Source: Dasyornis broadbenti (Eukaryota; Chordata; Aves; Passeriformes; Dasyornithidae). Taken from it: a stretch of DNA of 64,000 nucleotides. Under the pieces are notes generated by a model. The model was not told the origin of the DNA. It was given only the letters and a program-made list of their open reading frames with translations, and made no database searches. A program made the position numbers and the translations under genes. The DNA lies in assembly GCA_013397935.1 (NCBI GenBank), contig VZRN01005009.1, forward strand, positions 197,226 to 261,225. Reading direction: 5' to 3'. The stretch's first letter is position 1. Each line of letters begins with the position of its first letter. Of this stretch, positions 23,083-34,184 are shown one piece after another.

Positions 23083-24644
23083 TAGCAGGGCACTTGTGAT
23101 GGGTGGTAGGGGCTGCCTTTACCGTCACCTTCATGGCCCTGTTTCTCATCCAAGTGTGTGGGTTCTGCAGAGACAGGGAACTCCTCTCTGGCTCAGCAGT
23201 CCTTGAGGAGGTATTTTGACCCACAGAGAGAGAAATATAGATAGATGAATGGTACTGGGTCTGGAGTAAGCAGGCTGGAAAAAACGAGAGAGAAATATCT
23301 GTAGGCACAGATGTTTTCGACCCTGGAGTGCTCTCTCCCCCACCAATCCCCTCTGCTTACCTCAGAGCCTCCAAGGAAATGTGTCCATGGGGCACGAGAC
23401 ACTGGAGATGGGAAGAACACAGCATCCTGCCCAAACACAACCTTCCCTGCAGACCCGCCAGGCCTGCTCTCTCCTCATCACAAAGGGCAGAGAGGAGCGA
23501 TGTGAAGCACCAGGGCAATTGCCTTCAGCAGGTGGGCCCCCTGTGCAGCCCCCACTGTGTCTGTGCTCAGAGCTGCTGCCAGCCCTCTCTTCCAGGGAGA
23601 GGATAGAGCTCACCTCCCCATACAGGAAAAAAAAAGTAGCATCTGTGGGAGAAAGACATATGTCTGGCCTCCACCGTGAACCCTGCGCCTGGCAGGAGAA
23701 CGCGATGCCGATTCCAGCCCCAGCTTTTCATTCCTGTTGTAACAGTCATAAACGCCTGCTGAAACCTAAGAAGAACAAGACTGTAATCCTAATAAAACAA
23801 CATTCTGGAACCCTGAAAACTAGATGGAGGCTTCTCAGGCCAACTTTAAAATTATATTCGCTTTTCCAAGAGCTGCACTTTGTGTGTGCCGGCGGGATGG
23901 ACGCTGGCGGGCTGACCCTGATGGGATGGGGGATTTCAGCAGGGAAAGGACAGGAGGCAGCTCTGCAGCACAGCAGCCATCCCATCCCCAAATACAGAGA
24001 GAATCCCCCAGGCCCAGGCTCTCAAAGTCCCCTCCTAAAAGCAAGCCTTGATCTTTTTTCTCCAAATCTGGGCTTCTTTTCCAGATGCCCTGAAAGCCTG
24101 ACTCCATAGAGCAGGAACAGGCTGTGCTTGTTTGAAGTCAAAAGCTCGTGCAAAGGCACAACTTTCCATGCTGAAATCTTTCCCTCCCTTTTTGGAGTGT
24201 GGTGTTGAACAGAAGCCATGGGACTTGTGCACCAGCCACCCCCAAAGTGAAGAGCAGGAGGAAAGGGGGTTCAGCTTGCCCTCTTCTCCATCATGTGGCT
24301 CTCCAGGGACACAATATATGTTGTGCTCCCTTGCTGGCATGTCTCCAGCAAGGCACCACATCAACTGGTGCTTCTCTGTGGGCCTTAAAACACTGACTAC
24401 CACTGAGCCCAAGGGTGCCAGGTCCTCAGTAACCATCAATTTGCATCCTTCCCCTGGCATCTGTAGAGCTGGAGCTGCACCAGCCAAGGAGCTGCTCTCT
24501 GGAACATCGAGCTGCGCCTGCCCTTTCGGAGAGAAAACCCCTCTGTTGCCAACTCTTGTGATTTTACTGCAAATCTTCCCTAATGTTACATGAAACCCGA
24601 GCTCCTGATGTGCCACTCCATCCAGCACTTCCACTTTCAGGGGG
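23083..24644. other. GC-richer, CR1-free non-coding block with accidental long frames
   Basis: This is the most GC-rich kilobase or so of the window. It has open frames of 242 codons (plus, 23381-24109), 199 (minus, 24035-24634) and 153 (plus, 24132-24593) that overlap in opposite directions. None shows a domain, signal peptide or repeat pattern I recognise. GC-rich DNA lacks stop codons by chance, so I do not call a gene. Confidence 0.55.
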
Positions 24645-24658
24645 AAAAAAAAAAAAAA
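24645..24658. repeat. Poly(A)14
   Basis: Fourteen A preceded by GGGG. The flanking DNA is unassigned. Confidence 0.95.
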
Positions 24659-25054
24659 TCTGTGGTCTTTCTGGTCTTAAAGAACGCACTTTCCAGGAGG
24701 TGGCCTGAACACATGCTAAAGGCTAAAAGTAGCATTCACAGAATAAAAACATCTCATGATTTCTAAAAGATTTTTGCAGTTCTGGGGGCCTGACCTGTGA
24801 TCTGGGAAGCAACAGGTTATAGAGAACCCAAGGACTGCTTGACAAGTGCACTGTCTGATACCAGGTACTAGTTGTTGGTGCAAAGCATGTGACAGCTCCC
24901 TAATCTGCTCTGTGGGGATGACGTGAGTCAGTCCCTGCAGGGAATAGCACATTGGCATTGCAAACGCCCACAGGGCTCGAGTAATATTTATCTGGCAAAT
25001 GGCATTTTCTATCATCACATTGTCTTAGAAACATCAATTAATTAACTTTAACTC
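24659..25054. other. Unassigned non-coding DNA
   Basis: Nothing is recognised in this stretch. Confidence 0.5.
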
Positions 25055-25125
25055 ACCAGTGAGGTAGGAAATGGTTTTCCAGGCTGAGGAAGCTGCGAAG
25101 GTGCAGAGAGGCTCCATACCCCTAC
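25055..25125 (-). repeat. Possible MIR-like SINE relic
   Basis: CACCAGTGAGGTAGGAAATG, then GGCTGAGGAAGCTG, then GGTGCAGAGAGG. This keeps the order GAGGTAGG, GAGGAAACTGAG, GCACAGAGAGG seen in the antisense of MIR core-SINEs. It is heavily decayed. A related phrase (GGACTTGGGTGAATCACTTC) lies at about 25376. Confidence 0.4.
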
Positions 25126-26365
25126 CCCAGGCCAGGGAGGATATCGGGGTCAGGGCTGGCTGTTTAACAGCTCGGCACTTCGGCAGAGGATGAGCTTCCC
25201 CAGGAACCTCGTTCCCACTGACACAGCGCAAAAAGCAGCCAGGACTTCTGAAGAGCTCAGTGTGCCCATGTGCACCACAATCTCATCGCCACTGTCCTGG
25301 TGGAAAATGAGGGGCTGAAAATCTGCTCCCAGGCCACAAAAGGCTGCCCTTGGTGCCGACACTGAGGCCCTCTTTGGACTTGGGTGAATCACTTCACACC
25401 CACATAAACATATACAGCTACACAGCTCCTCCCCACGCCACAAGATGCATCCTACTCATGACATTCAGATCACTCTTGACTTCCCAACTTGGCCCTGACT
25501 GTGGGTGGTGAATTCTTAGAAATCTGGCCCTGAGCTATTTTGGATTGGCCCTGCGGAGCACAGAGACCAACACACCTCAGCTCACGCGCGCATTTAGTGC
25601 TGCACAGGAGGGGGCAGATCCCAAGCGATCCACAGGAGCCTCAAGCGTGGAAGAAAAGAGGGAAGATCTGCCCACATTAATGCACTGTTCCTCATTTGGT
25701 TTGAGTTTTTCCCGAGTGCAGCCTTTAATCTCTGCTGAGTGGAGTTTTTGTGGAGGGAAAGATTTGGAAATAAATAAGTGGACAACATCATAGATTAAAA
25801 TCATAGCAGGTATTAAAGTTGGCCATAAAAGAGAGAGCATTTCTGAGTGCTGTGCTCAGATGGAGGAGATTCAGCTCTCAGTGCTTTTCACACACTGCCG
25901 TTTTACCACTTTAGCCAATATAGGCATCTCCTCTGTGCTTCTTCCTCAGGATCTCTTCTGCAATGGGATATATAAGCCGTAGAAGTCACCTTTCACTTTC
26001 AAAAAAGCAAAGTAGAACACTGCAGGATATTTCAGTCCACAGAGAAGGAGGAGAGAGTGAACACTTTGCACTTAAATAACTAAAAACTTCTAGTGTGACA
26101 CAAAGGCAAACTTCACTAACCTTTAATTTTCCCCACTTCTTAACAGCACACCGATCCAATGAAATCAAATGAGATAATCCCAGCCTGGTGCAGCCTGGAA
26201 GCAGAGGTGAAAACCTCCCAGAGCTCACGCAATCAGAATAGAACTCGGACACTGTCGACTTCCCCCCTCAACTATTTCCAAATAAAACACTTTTGTTGCT
26301 TGGCTGCTCCTGCCAAATGAGTTAACAATAAAAGAAGGAACTTGCAAAGCTTCTATCCACAGGGG
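25126..26365. other. Unassigned non-coding DNA
   Basis: No supported gene or young repeat. Confidence 0.5.
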
Positions 26366-26451
26366 AAAAAAAAAAAAAGTTAAAAAAAAAAAAAAATGGA
26401 GGAAAAAGAAGTTAAGGAACTTTAGGAAAAAGAAAAAAAACAAAAGGAAAA
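26366..26451. repeat. A-rich/purine-rich low-complexity tract
   Basis: A13, GTT, A15, then GGAAAAAG-type sequence to about 26451. Confidence 0.92.
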
Positions 26452-27462
26452 AACTCCAAGAAAGTATAGGGCAGATCCTCTGGCTGGAGTAAATCAGCAC
26501 AGACCAGCTCTGTTGCTTTACCCCAGGCAAATTGTGGGCCTGGTGCTATTCTGCATTTCTCAGGGGCAGGGGGTGGTCTCCACTGGAAGATTGCGACACT
26601 GCAGGATACTTTTCCATATTAAAAAGGCGCTTTCTAGCGTTTTGTCTATTGCCAGGTTTTGGGTTTATTGAGGACTCATTTGGCAGAGCCATCCTGGAAG
26701 AACAATACAGATGTTTTATGGAGAAATAAACTGGGACTTGGGCTGGATTCTTTCAGTGCTGGATTCCACCTAATTTGGAGGGAGAAATGGCTCTTTTAAT
26801 GAAGGGTGCAATCAAAACCTGTACAAAAAGCCAATATGCCCTGGGCAAAGAGAGCAGGAGATACACTGCCCCTCTCTGCTGCCCAGTAAATTCTGGTCTC
26901 TTTAGCACAGCAAAAGCCTCCCAGAAAGAGGAGAAAACATCCTTTTTCAGCCAGGGAATCAGAGTACCACAGATTTCCCTGTGCTAAATCTCTTGGAGGG
27001 AAGTGGTGACCTCTCAACAATGGAGAGGGTCTTTACAAGCTAAATCTGCCACATCTTCATGAGGAGCTGATCCTTTGGAGTCACGTGGTTTTTGTGAGCT
27101 CTCCCTCAGCAGGGACCCACAGTCATCTCCTTAGTTAGCACCATTTTTGAAACGGCAGCTTCTGGAGCACTTAGAGATGCTGTAGGTGCTTCTTCACTCA
27201 TGCAAGATTGCAAGGGAATGGTTGGAAAACCTTACTCTCCACTCACAGGCAGGTTGGGCTCACTTCCCTGTAAGGAAGGTGATGTCAGATGATTGGGAAA
27301 TCCAGGTTTATTGTTAATTGTCAGCTACACGGTGTGGAGTGCCCCTTAAATCAAAGCAGTTGTCATAGACAGAGGAAAGTGCTTGCCACCCTCCAGCGAT
27401 GCTAAATAGTCATTGTCCTTTAGGTCAGATCAAGCTAGAGGAAAGCTGCAGGCTAAAAAGCC
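26452..27462. other. Unassigned non-coding DNA
   Basis: No gene or mobile element is recognised. Confidence 0.5.
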
Positions 27463-27503
27463 TTTTTTTATCTTTTTTTTTCTTTTTTTTTTTTTTTTTT
27501 TTT
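27463..27503. repeat. Poly(T) tract
   Basis: T7, ATC, T8, C, then about 21 T. The Phe-rich frames over it are artefacts. Confidence 0.95.
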
Positions 27504-27900
27504 GGCTTTTTCCTTTCTTCCCATTACACAAATTTTGCTCTTTTCCATCAACCATCCCTTCAGATCCCTTTGTTCTTGTGGTGCTGAACACTTTGCTTAG
27601 CAAAGCAAAGGAAGAGAGACTTGAGTGTTAAACTGACATGTCCTCCCAAGGGTTATTAAAAGTGGCCAGATGTGCTGGGCTATGCTAAAGAAATCTTCAC
27701 AGGGGAAGACTCCAAAAGTGAAATATTGGAACAGAATTTACACAAGTTCCCAATCACAGTGTTGCAGGTACCAGAAAATAACATGCAGCCTAAGAAGCTC
27801 CAGGGAGTCGAGAGTTTGCAAATCAAGAGGTTGGCTGATGGGAAGAAAGGAGTTTTTGGGAATTGCTTTGGGCCAGCATCTAGCAAGACAGATTAGGCTG
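27504..27900. other. Unassigned non-coding DNA
   Basis: No recognised feature. Confidence 0.5.
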
Positions 27901-27990
27901 GCTCTGATCCAGCAATGCCCTTGAGCACATGCTTAACTTTAACCCTGAAGCAGCCACTGGAATCAATGGAAACATCAGCACCCTCATGTC
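27901..27990. repeat. Ancient palindromic repeat relic (GCACATGCTTAA type)
   Basis: GCTCTGATCCAGCAATGCCC, TGAGCACATGCTTAACTTTA, then CACTGGAATCAATGGA. The order (GATCCTGCA, AGCACATGCTTAACTTTA, CCATTGAAATCAATGG) matches an old sauropsid palindromic repeat as I remember it. It is related to the segments at 11441 and 32890. Confidence 0.55.
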
Positions 27991-29205
27991 TCACAGGCAT
28001 TTGAGACAGGTTTGTGTGGCCACAGCAGAGAAATGAGCCCCCCTTTCCAGGCAGAGGTTTCTGTCTCCACCACCTGCTCAGGCTGTGTGGGGTCAGTGCA
28101 TCAGGCTACCTGCAGGGACAGAAATCTCCTATTCCAAAACCATTTCTAACTTCTCATTTATTTTCCTCTCTTTTGAAGTCAACAGCCAACTCTTCAAAAC
28201 CACCTGTGAAATTCTGTAGGAGTGGTTGGAGACATTCCTGCTGGCTCCTCCAGAGCCTGCATTTCACTGACATCTCTCTCTGCTTCTCTTTCAGCTTGTT
28301 TTTTGAACAGCTCATGGGGGGTTTTTGACCTGTCTTGAGAAACCCAGTTTTGAAGATAGTTAGGTTTGTTTAAGGTGGAGTTTCTCAGCTCTGGGCTAGA
28401 AATGGCTACATGTAAAGCAAGGATGGAAGGTCACTGAGCCCTATGGAAAGCTTGTTCTGGGGCTACAACAAGGGATACAACAGAGACAAGGAGCTGGTTT
28501 TGCCTAGCAGCTGAGAATAACAATGCTGTTATTTACCCATTACTGCTACTCCAGACCTAAATACTTAATTTTTAACCACCAGTGACAAGATTAACAACAG
28601 TGGGTTAATATATTCCATTTCCTATTTGTCTGATGAACTGATAGCCAGTCATATGCTGTGCAATATGCAGTTTTTGGCCAGGCCTTCCTTTGTGGTCTCT
28701 GTTTGCATTTGCATTAACCTGGGAGTATTAATCAGGTCATGTAGACACCCAGGAACATAAACCAACTCAAACACCCAAAAGATACACACCACACTCAGAA
28801 TCAACACACAGAAACCACAGGATGGAGTGCAGTGTCCATTAACTGAACCAGATTAATCACATACACACTAAAGGAGGCCAAACATAAAACATCTGATTCC
28901 CACCAACCTCTAACTATACAAACTCGAGTAAATACTGAAGCACCCAGAGGCATGACTGGGCTCCTGCTGCTACCACATATGCCGTTAGCCCCCCTTGGAA
29001 ACAAGGCCATGAACAGGTAAGGAAATTAGTAGCCACAAAAAGACTTCTGATATAACCACTCCCCAGGAAACCACCTCCAAAGTCCATATTCTCTAAGCCC
29101 AAGTGTTATAATCCTTTCCACAAACATGTCAGGCTTGCTCTTATAAGCCTCCCTGCTCTGCAGAGTCACAAACCTTCCTCTGATTTGAACCCAGTGTACT
29201 CAGAG
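27991..29205. other. Unassigned non-coding DNA
   Basis: The A/C-rich stretch at 28700-29100 was inspected for LTR ends (TG...CA, polyadenylation signal, primer-binding site), and none was convincing. No gene. Confidence 0.45.
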
Positions 29206-30160
29206 CATAGAATCCATAGAATCATGGAATGGAATCAGTTGGGTTGGAAAAGCCCTTTAAGATCAAGTCCAACCATTCCCCCAGCACTGCCAAGGCCACC
29301 ACTGACCCATGTCCCCAGGTACCACACCCACATGGTTGTTAAATCTCTCCAGGGATGGGGAAGGCATGGTGACTCCACCATTGCCCTGGACAGCTGTGCC
29401 AATGACTTACCACCCTTTCAGTGAAGAAATTTTTCCTGACATCCGGTCTAAGATTTGTGCCCATTTCTTTACCTGACATGGCTTATTTTCCTCTCTGATG
29501 TTTACCATCCTGATGTTTAGATGTACAACCATCACCCTTCTTCTCAGCATTCATTTTCTAGGTTAGAAATGTAGCTCTTTCATTCTTGTCCCAAAAGACA
29601 AGCTCTTCCCTCCCAACATCTCCACCATCTTTTTCTGTGAGCAGCCCAGGTCAAACTCACACCTCAGGAACATGGGGACCGGAAGGATCCATAGGATGCC
29701 ACAGTTCCTGGCATAGTTACCTTCTCCTGGAAGAAACACCTCCTGGGATATATGCAAGTGCGCAGACCTTTTTCAGAGCACATCCCATGAATTAGCCACA
29801 CATTTTTCTTCTTTGTCATCTACAGATGACAAATCTCTATAGTGGAAATTCTTATTACTCCCTAAACTCATGACTTTTCATCTTTCGGTACTGAATTTCA
29901 TCTCTTTTCTGTTACTCCAGCCTTCAAGATCGTCCAGTTCTCTCTGCATGGCACGTCTCCCAAGTCTGTGTCATCAGCAGACTTCAGCAACATGCTATGT
30001 TTTGTGCCAAGGTCATTCATGAAAATATTAAATAAGATCCATCCCCAAGAAAAATCCTTGTAGAACTCCGCTCATACCCAGCCAGATACTTTCCCATGCT
30101 ACTTGTTGTCACTCAGTCTGTTCATCTGAGCAATGCTTGTTCCATCTCCAGTTTGTGTGT
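29206..30160 (-). mobile_element. CR1 LINE, longest copy: reverse transcriptase to 3' UTR
   Basis: This minus-strand CR1 copy keeps about 950 bp. From its 5' side (high coordinates), the frame near 30070-29965 reads SGVLQG, then LFNIFMNDLG, then KSADDT. These are reverse-transcriptase landmarks (consensus GVPQGS, LFNIFINDL, FADDT), with a Ser replacing the aromatic residue before ADD. Around 29945-29880 comes QRELDDLEGWSNR and MKFS, matching the region after the catalytic box. The C-terminal part is decayed and probably internally deleted. The ORF2 end and 3' UTR (29206-29452) are well recognisable. Frameshifts and stops mean it is inactive. The 3' UTR belongs to the GGGTTGGAAAAGCCC (CTTTTCCAACC) tail type. 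Confidence 0.9.
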
Positions 30161-30278
30161 TAAACATGTAAACTGCACAATATCAAATTATTAGGAAAAG
30201 GTTATTCATCCAGATAAAGCCTCACCCTTGCAGAGAAAGATTGTTTGAACTCTCCCAGACCAACTCTTCCAAGTAAAC

Positions 30279-30367
30279 CAGGTCAAAGGGGCCCTGAGCA
30301 ACCTGGTCTAGTGGAAGGTCTAACGGAAGGTGAAAGCCAAACCATTCTAGGATTCTAGGATTCCATA
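30279..30367 (+). mobile_element. CR1 LINE, 3' tail with internal deletion
   Basis: GCCCTGAGCAACCTGGTCTA, then GTGGAAGGT and a partial repeat AACGGAAGGT. It jumps to AACCATTCTAGGATTCTAGG, with most of the usual segment between missing. It lies about 120 bp beyond the 5' break of the minus-strand copy at 29206. Confidence 0.85.
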
Positions 30368-30590
30368 GTGAGCAAGTTGTCATATGACAACCAAGACACA
30401 GTGAGGATGGCTTGTTTTGCTGAGATCTTACACCTGCCCAACTTATTGAGCATTGGCAGGTTCCTGAAAGCTGTTAGGCCATTGTGCATTAAAATTAACA
30501 CTGATAAATTAATGTTGTTAAAGCATTAGAGAAGCAAGTACTGAGTTCCTGTAGTCTCTCCTAATGGAATAACACTGCTCCAGAGAGGCT

Positions 30591-30692
30591 GCAGGACATG
30601 GTTTAGTGGTGAACATGGTGGTGGTGCAGGGTTGAGCTGGGATTGGTGATCTCAGAGGGCTTTTCCAGCCTTAATGATTCCATGATTTTATG
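30591..30692 (+). mobile_element. CR1 LINE, 3' tail, 'CTTTTCCAGCC' type
   Basis: CATGGTTTAGTGGTGAACAT, GGTGGTGGTGCAGGGTTG, then GAGGGCTTTTCCAGCCTTAA and TGATTCCATGATTTTATGA. It is only the 3' UTR. Confidence 0.92.
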
Positions 30693-31401
30693 ATGCTTAT
30701 GCACATAGATGGCTTTATGTGCTAGTATTCTATTATTGATAAAATCCACCGCCTGCAGTACAAACTTGTGCCTATTTCTGTCTCATCTTAGGCAGGGAAA
30801 ATAAAATGACGTCAATCCAAAGGGAATAAAGGTTATGTTGTTTTCTTTTGATAATACTGGGAAATAAGCAGCTCGCCATTCAGGATTCGTTGGTATTTGG
30901 TGTAATAAACACACTTCCTGATGGATGGATGTGATTATAACGAGCACTGTACAGAAATGACACTGCAATTTAGGAATGAGACAAACACGAGCGATGGAGT
31001 TCAAAGCCTCGCCGCGCTCGCTGGGCTTGTGTTTGGTTTGCTGTTTTGTTTTGAGCCGACTCTCCATGCCCGCAAAAGCTGGGATCGCCTCGAGGGTCGC
31101 CCCAGCTGAAAAGCATCTGCAGTGATCCCCGCTGACCTTTCTCTCTGATAGCACCCTGCCTGCCTTTTAACGGGGGCCTGAGCTGAGTCAGAGGTGAAAC
31201 AGATAAATGACTGAAGATCCAAATGTTTTCTCAACAGGCAAGTTCCCACATGCTCAATTTTCTTTCCTCCATGAAGAACAAGAGGGGGAAAAAATTGCAA
31301 GTGATTAGCTAATGAACATCTGGTTTGCTTTATTTGGGCTTCCTTGCAGCCAGGGGTTGCATTTACTAATTTTTATTTCCTACTAAAAACAAAAAAGGAG
31401 C
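30693..31401. other. Unassigned DNA with a CpG cluster at 30985-31175
   Basis: About 13 CpG dinucleotides fall between 30985 and 31175 (CTCGCCGCGCTCGC, GATCGCCTCGAGGGTCGCC), in a window where CpG is otherwise sparse. A CTGAGTCAG AP-1-like palindrome lies at about 31183-31191. No promoter or gene is supported. Confidence 0.55.
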
Positions 31402-31439
31402 TTTTTTTTTTTTTTNNNNNNNNNNNNNNNNTTTTTTTT
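31402..31439. other. Assembly gap (16 N) inside a poly(T)
   Basis: T14 (31402-31415), 16 N (31416-31431), T8 (31432-31439). The true homopolymer length is unknown. Confidence 0.99.
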
Positions 31440-32889
31440 CCAAAGCCTGTAGAGGAGAGGCTCCTCACAAGTGTGGCCGTTCTTTCCACCACTATGATTA
31501 CCTGGCCCACATGCCACGTCCTGTGTGGTTACTTTCTGTCCTGAACTTTTCATGTGGTTTGACATGTCTTTAATTTAGACAATCAGACCACGTCTAACCT
31601 GAAACAAAAACACTCTTTGGAGATCCTGAGCCCTTTTTGAGTCCTACAGATGTCAACCCAGTGGGATGCGATGGCAAACTGTTAATTATATGTGTAAAAA
31701 GGGTCGATGGTAATTACACACTAAACACAAATATTATCTGATGTAAATATAGACTGATTGTGCTCTTGCACTGCTGACTGCTAAAAATAGCTGATTTAAG
31801 ACCCAGCTCTGCACTGACTTTAGATTTGAGCAGCACCAATGATTCTCATTGACTTGCCTGTGCTCACTTCAGCTCCTGAATTCATCTCTACTTGTTTACT
31901 TTCCAGGGTTTTCACAGAACTGGACATGTGACCCCGCATGGGAATAATCAGAGATGGGATTTATGAACAAGCAAACAATGGTTTGGAGACCCGTTCTTCC
32001 TCCACCTCACAGAAATCCAGTTTTGCAAGAAGGCTTAAGCACACACCTCAACTTCCCCAACCCTTTCAGAGCGTTTCAAGTAGGTTCCCAAAGCCTATTC
32101 CTGCACTGGGGAGTTAGAGCCTTTCTTTGCATGGTCAATTCATTTCAGAGGCAACTATGAGACTGAATTTCACTGTTTACTGTTGCCCAGCACTGAACCA
32201 GGGGTTAAGGAAATAAATTGCCAGCCATAAACCCTTTAAAAACATGATTTAGTTTCTTCCTCCCACTCCCACAGATTTACCCCGCGCTGACTTTGCCAAT
32301 GAGTTGCTCACTCCAGTCTGTCTTCACTGCGGTCACAAAGGCCTCAAGCCTCGATGGCACATTTTTATTCAACAGGCATAACTCCAAAAGTGCTGAAATG
32401 GCCATTTCTGGCAAATCTTGGAGCCCAATCCAGAGCAAAGCTGCGGCAGTGTAAATCTGGAGGGACACTCACGTGACACTTGTAACTGATATCATACCCT
32501 GCGCCAGTTTATCACCCCCATCTTTATCGTTCAACCAACTTGTTCTCTAGAGAAGGATCATAAACCCACAGGTAATTGCAGGATGGCCACACAGACAGTA
32601 AAAAGAAAAAGCCTGCAGATGGGTAGTTCAAAGACAGATTTCTCAAAAAACACCAAACCACTGAAAGGAGCCAAGCTGGGTCTCATTTGCAGATGTACTG
32701 AGCATCTATAAGTTTGTTTAAAATCAGCAATGGCTGCAATATGCAACGCCTATCAAAATCAGACATTTACCCACAACTGTGGCTTTTGAAAGACGTGATT
32801 TACTTCAGAAGTGAAGGAGAAATAACAGGGCTTTTAGACAGACTAATAAATGTATGGTCCAGAGACTTTTTCAGTAGCATATTTATTGT
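31440..32889. other. Unassigned single-copy non-coding DNA
   Basis: No CR1 or simple repeat. The blocks at 31660-31800 and 32160-32560 are free of repeats and could be conserved elements, but I cannot test that here. Confidence 0.5.
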
Positions 32890-32960
32890 CCAAGCCCTCC
32901 AGTCAGCAGCACACTTAATTTTAAGCACATGCTTAAGTGCTTTACTGAACAAAGCTGAAA
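32890..32960. repeat. Ancient palindromic repeat relic (GCACATGCTTAA type)
   Basis: CACTTAATTTTAAGCACATG, CTTAAGTGC, then TTTACTGAACAAAGC. It includes the near-palindrome GCACATGCTTAAGTGC. It is related to the segments at 11441 and 27901. Confidence 0.55.
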
Positions 32961-34171
32961 TGTGGGCCCACCAGGCAGCTCAAGAAAAGCACTTTCACAT
33001 CAGTCATCCTGCATGAGCAGTGACAGCAACCCAGCTTTGTACCACGATAGGCACAATCCAAGCTCAGAAGCAGCTCTTCGCTTTGCAGCTGGAATCTAAT
33101 CAAGAGCAAAGCAACCCTGAGGAACAAGCAGGATTTTCTTGACTTCTCAGGCTGTCCCATATGACCACTGGGTGATCCAGTGTGGAGCCCTGGAAAGGCT
33201 TCACGCAGTGTGCAGGGGACAAGCTTTCGGAGCAGGTGGTGGTAGTGACATACAGGAACAAAAAGGATGCAGGATTAGGCAAAGCTACAACAACCACGCT
33301 GTTACACCAAATAATTTATGCACCTCACAGCACTAGAACAATCTGGCAAGGATAGAGGCCCACCAGAGCCTGCATATTGCCTGCACCATGTACCCCAGCT
33401 CCACAGTTCAAGAGACAAGGAAAAGATCCAAGGTGGCCACAGACAAAGCAGGCGTGTAAAATCCTCCTTGCCTTGTTGAAGGCACTGGCTTAACATCCTG
33501 CCCCGAGGTTTTATCTAGAAAAGGGACTGTTGGCACCTCTGCCGTCTTTTAAAGAGAAAGGAAAAGTAAAAATGCTATTTGCTATTTTGTAAGGTGTGTG
33601 GTAACAAAATGTGTCAGCCAGAAAAGGGCAGGGATTATTTTGATAAATTATCACCCACAGTGCATCATACTGAACACTAGAGAAGCCACATAAAATTATC
33701 TCTAATTGAAGGGTGGATTCTCTGGTATCCACTTAGATTACAGCATGTTCTAACCTTTTCCTGCTTTCCTACTTTCTTCCATCTCTCAGTCTAGTAAGGG
33801 TTGAGCTTAGCGTTCCCTGTGTTGGGAGGAGGAATTAGGACTCTCTCTGATGCCTGGCCATATATTGGCATAGAAATTATTAAAACTGAATATTTTTGAG
33901 ACTCTCTCAGATGTGAGGGAGACTGGGCTATGGATAGAGAGTGGCAGGAGCAAAAAGCAGGGTCAGAGACCCACACACCCAAACAGTCACACAGAGCTTG
34001 CTGGATAAATCTTTTTCCCCTTTTAGGAAATCAGACTAAAAAAACCACCTCACATTGTCTTATTGCAGCTTCTTGCTCATTTAACACAAGACTGTGACAT
34101 ACCAGACATGTGGTTGTGCTTGGAGGACTTGGTCATGCCAAAGTTCATGCCAGGCTCCATTCATCTGCACC
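32961..34171. other. Unassigned non-coding DNA
   Basis: No gene or mobile element is recognised. Confidence 0.5.
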
Positions 34172-34184
34172 AAAAAAAAAAAAA
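34172..34184. repeat. Poly(A)13
   Basis: Thirteen A followed by GAAAAG. There is no identifiable retrocopy upstream. Confidence 0.93.

Noticed and set aside
23381..24109. 242-codon plus-strand open frame as a gene
   Set aside because: GC-rich composition lowers stop frequency, opposing long frames overlap it, and the peptide is unlike any family I know.
28680..29200. Possible endogenous retrovirus LTR
   Set aside because: No paired TG...CA ends, polyadenylation signal in the right place, primer-binding site or adjacent viral coding remnant could be made out.
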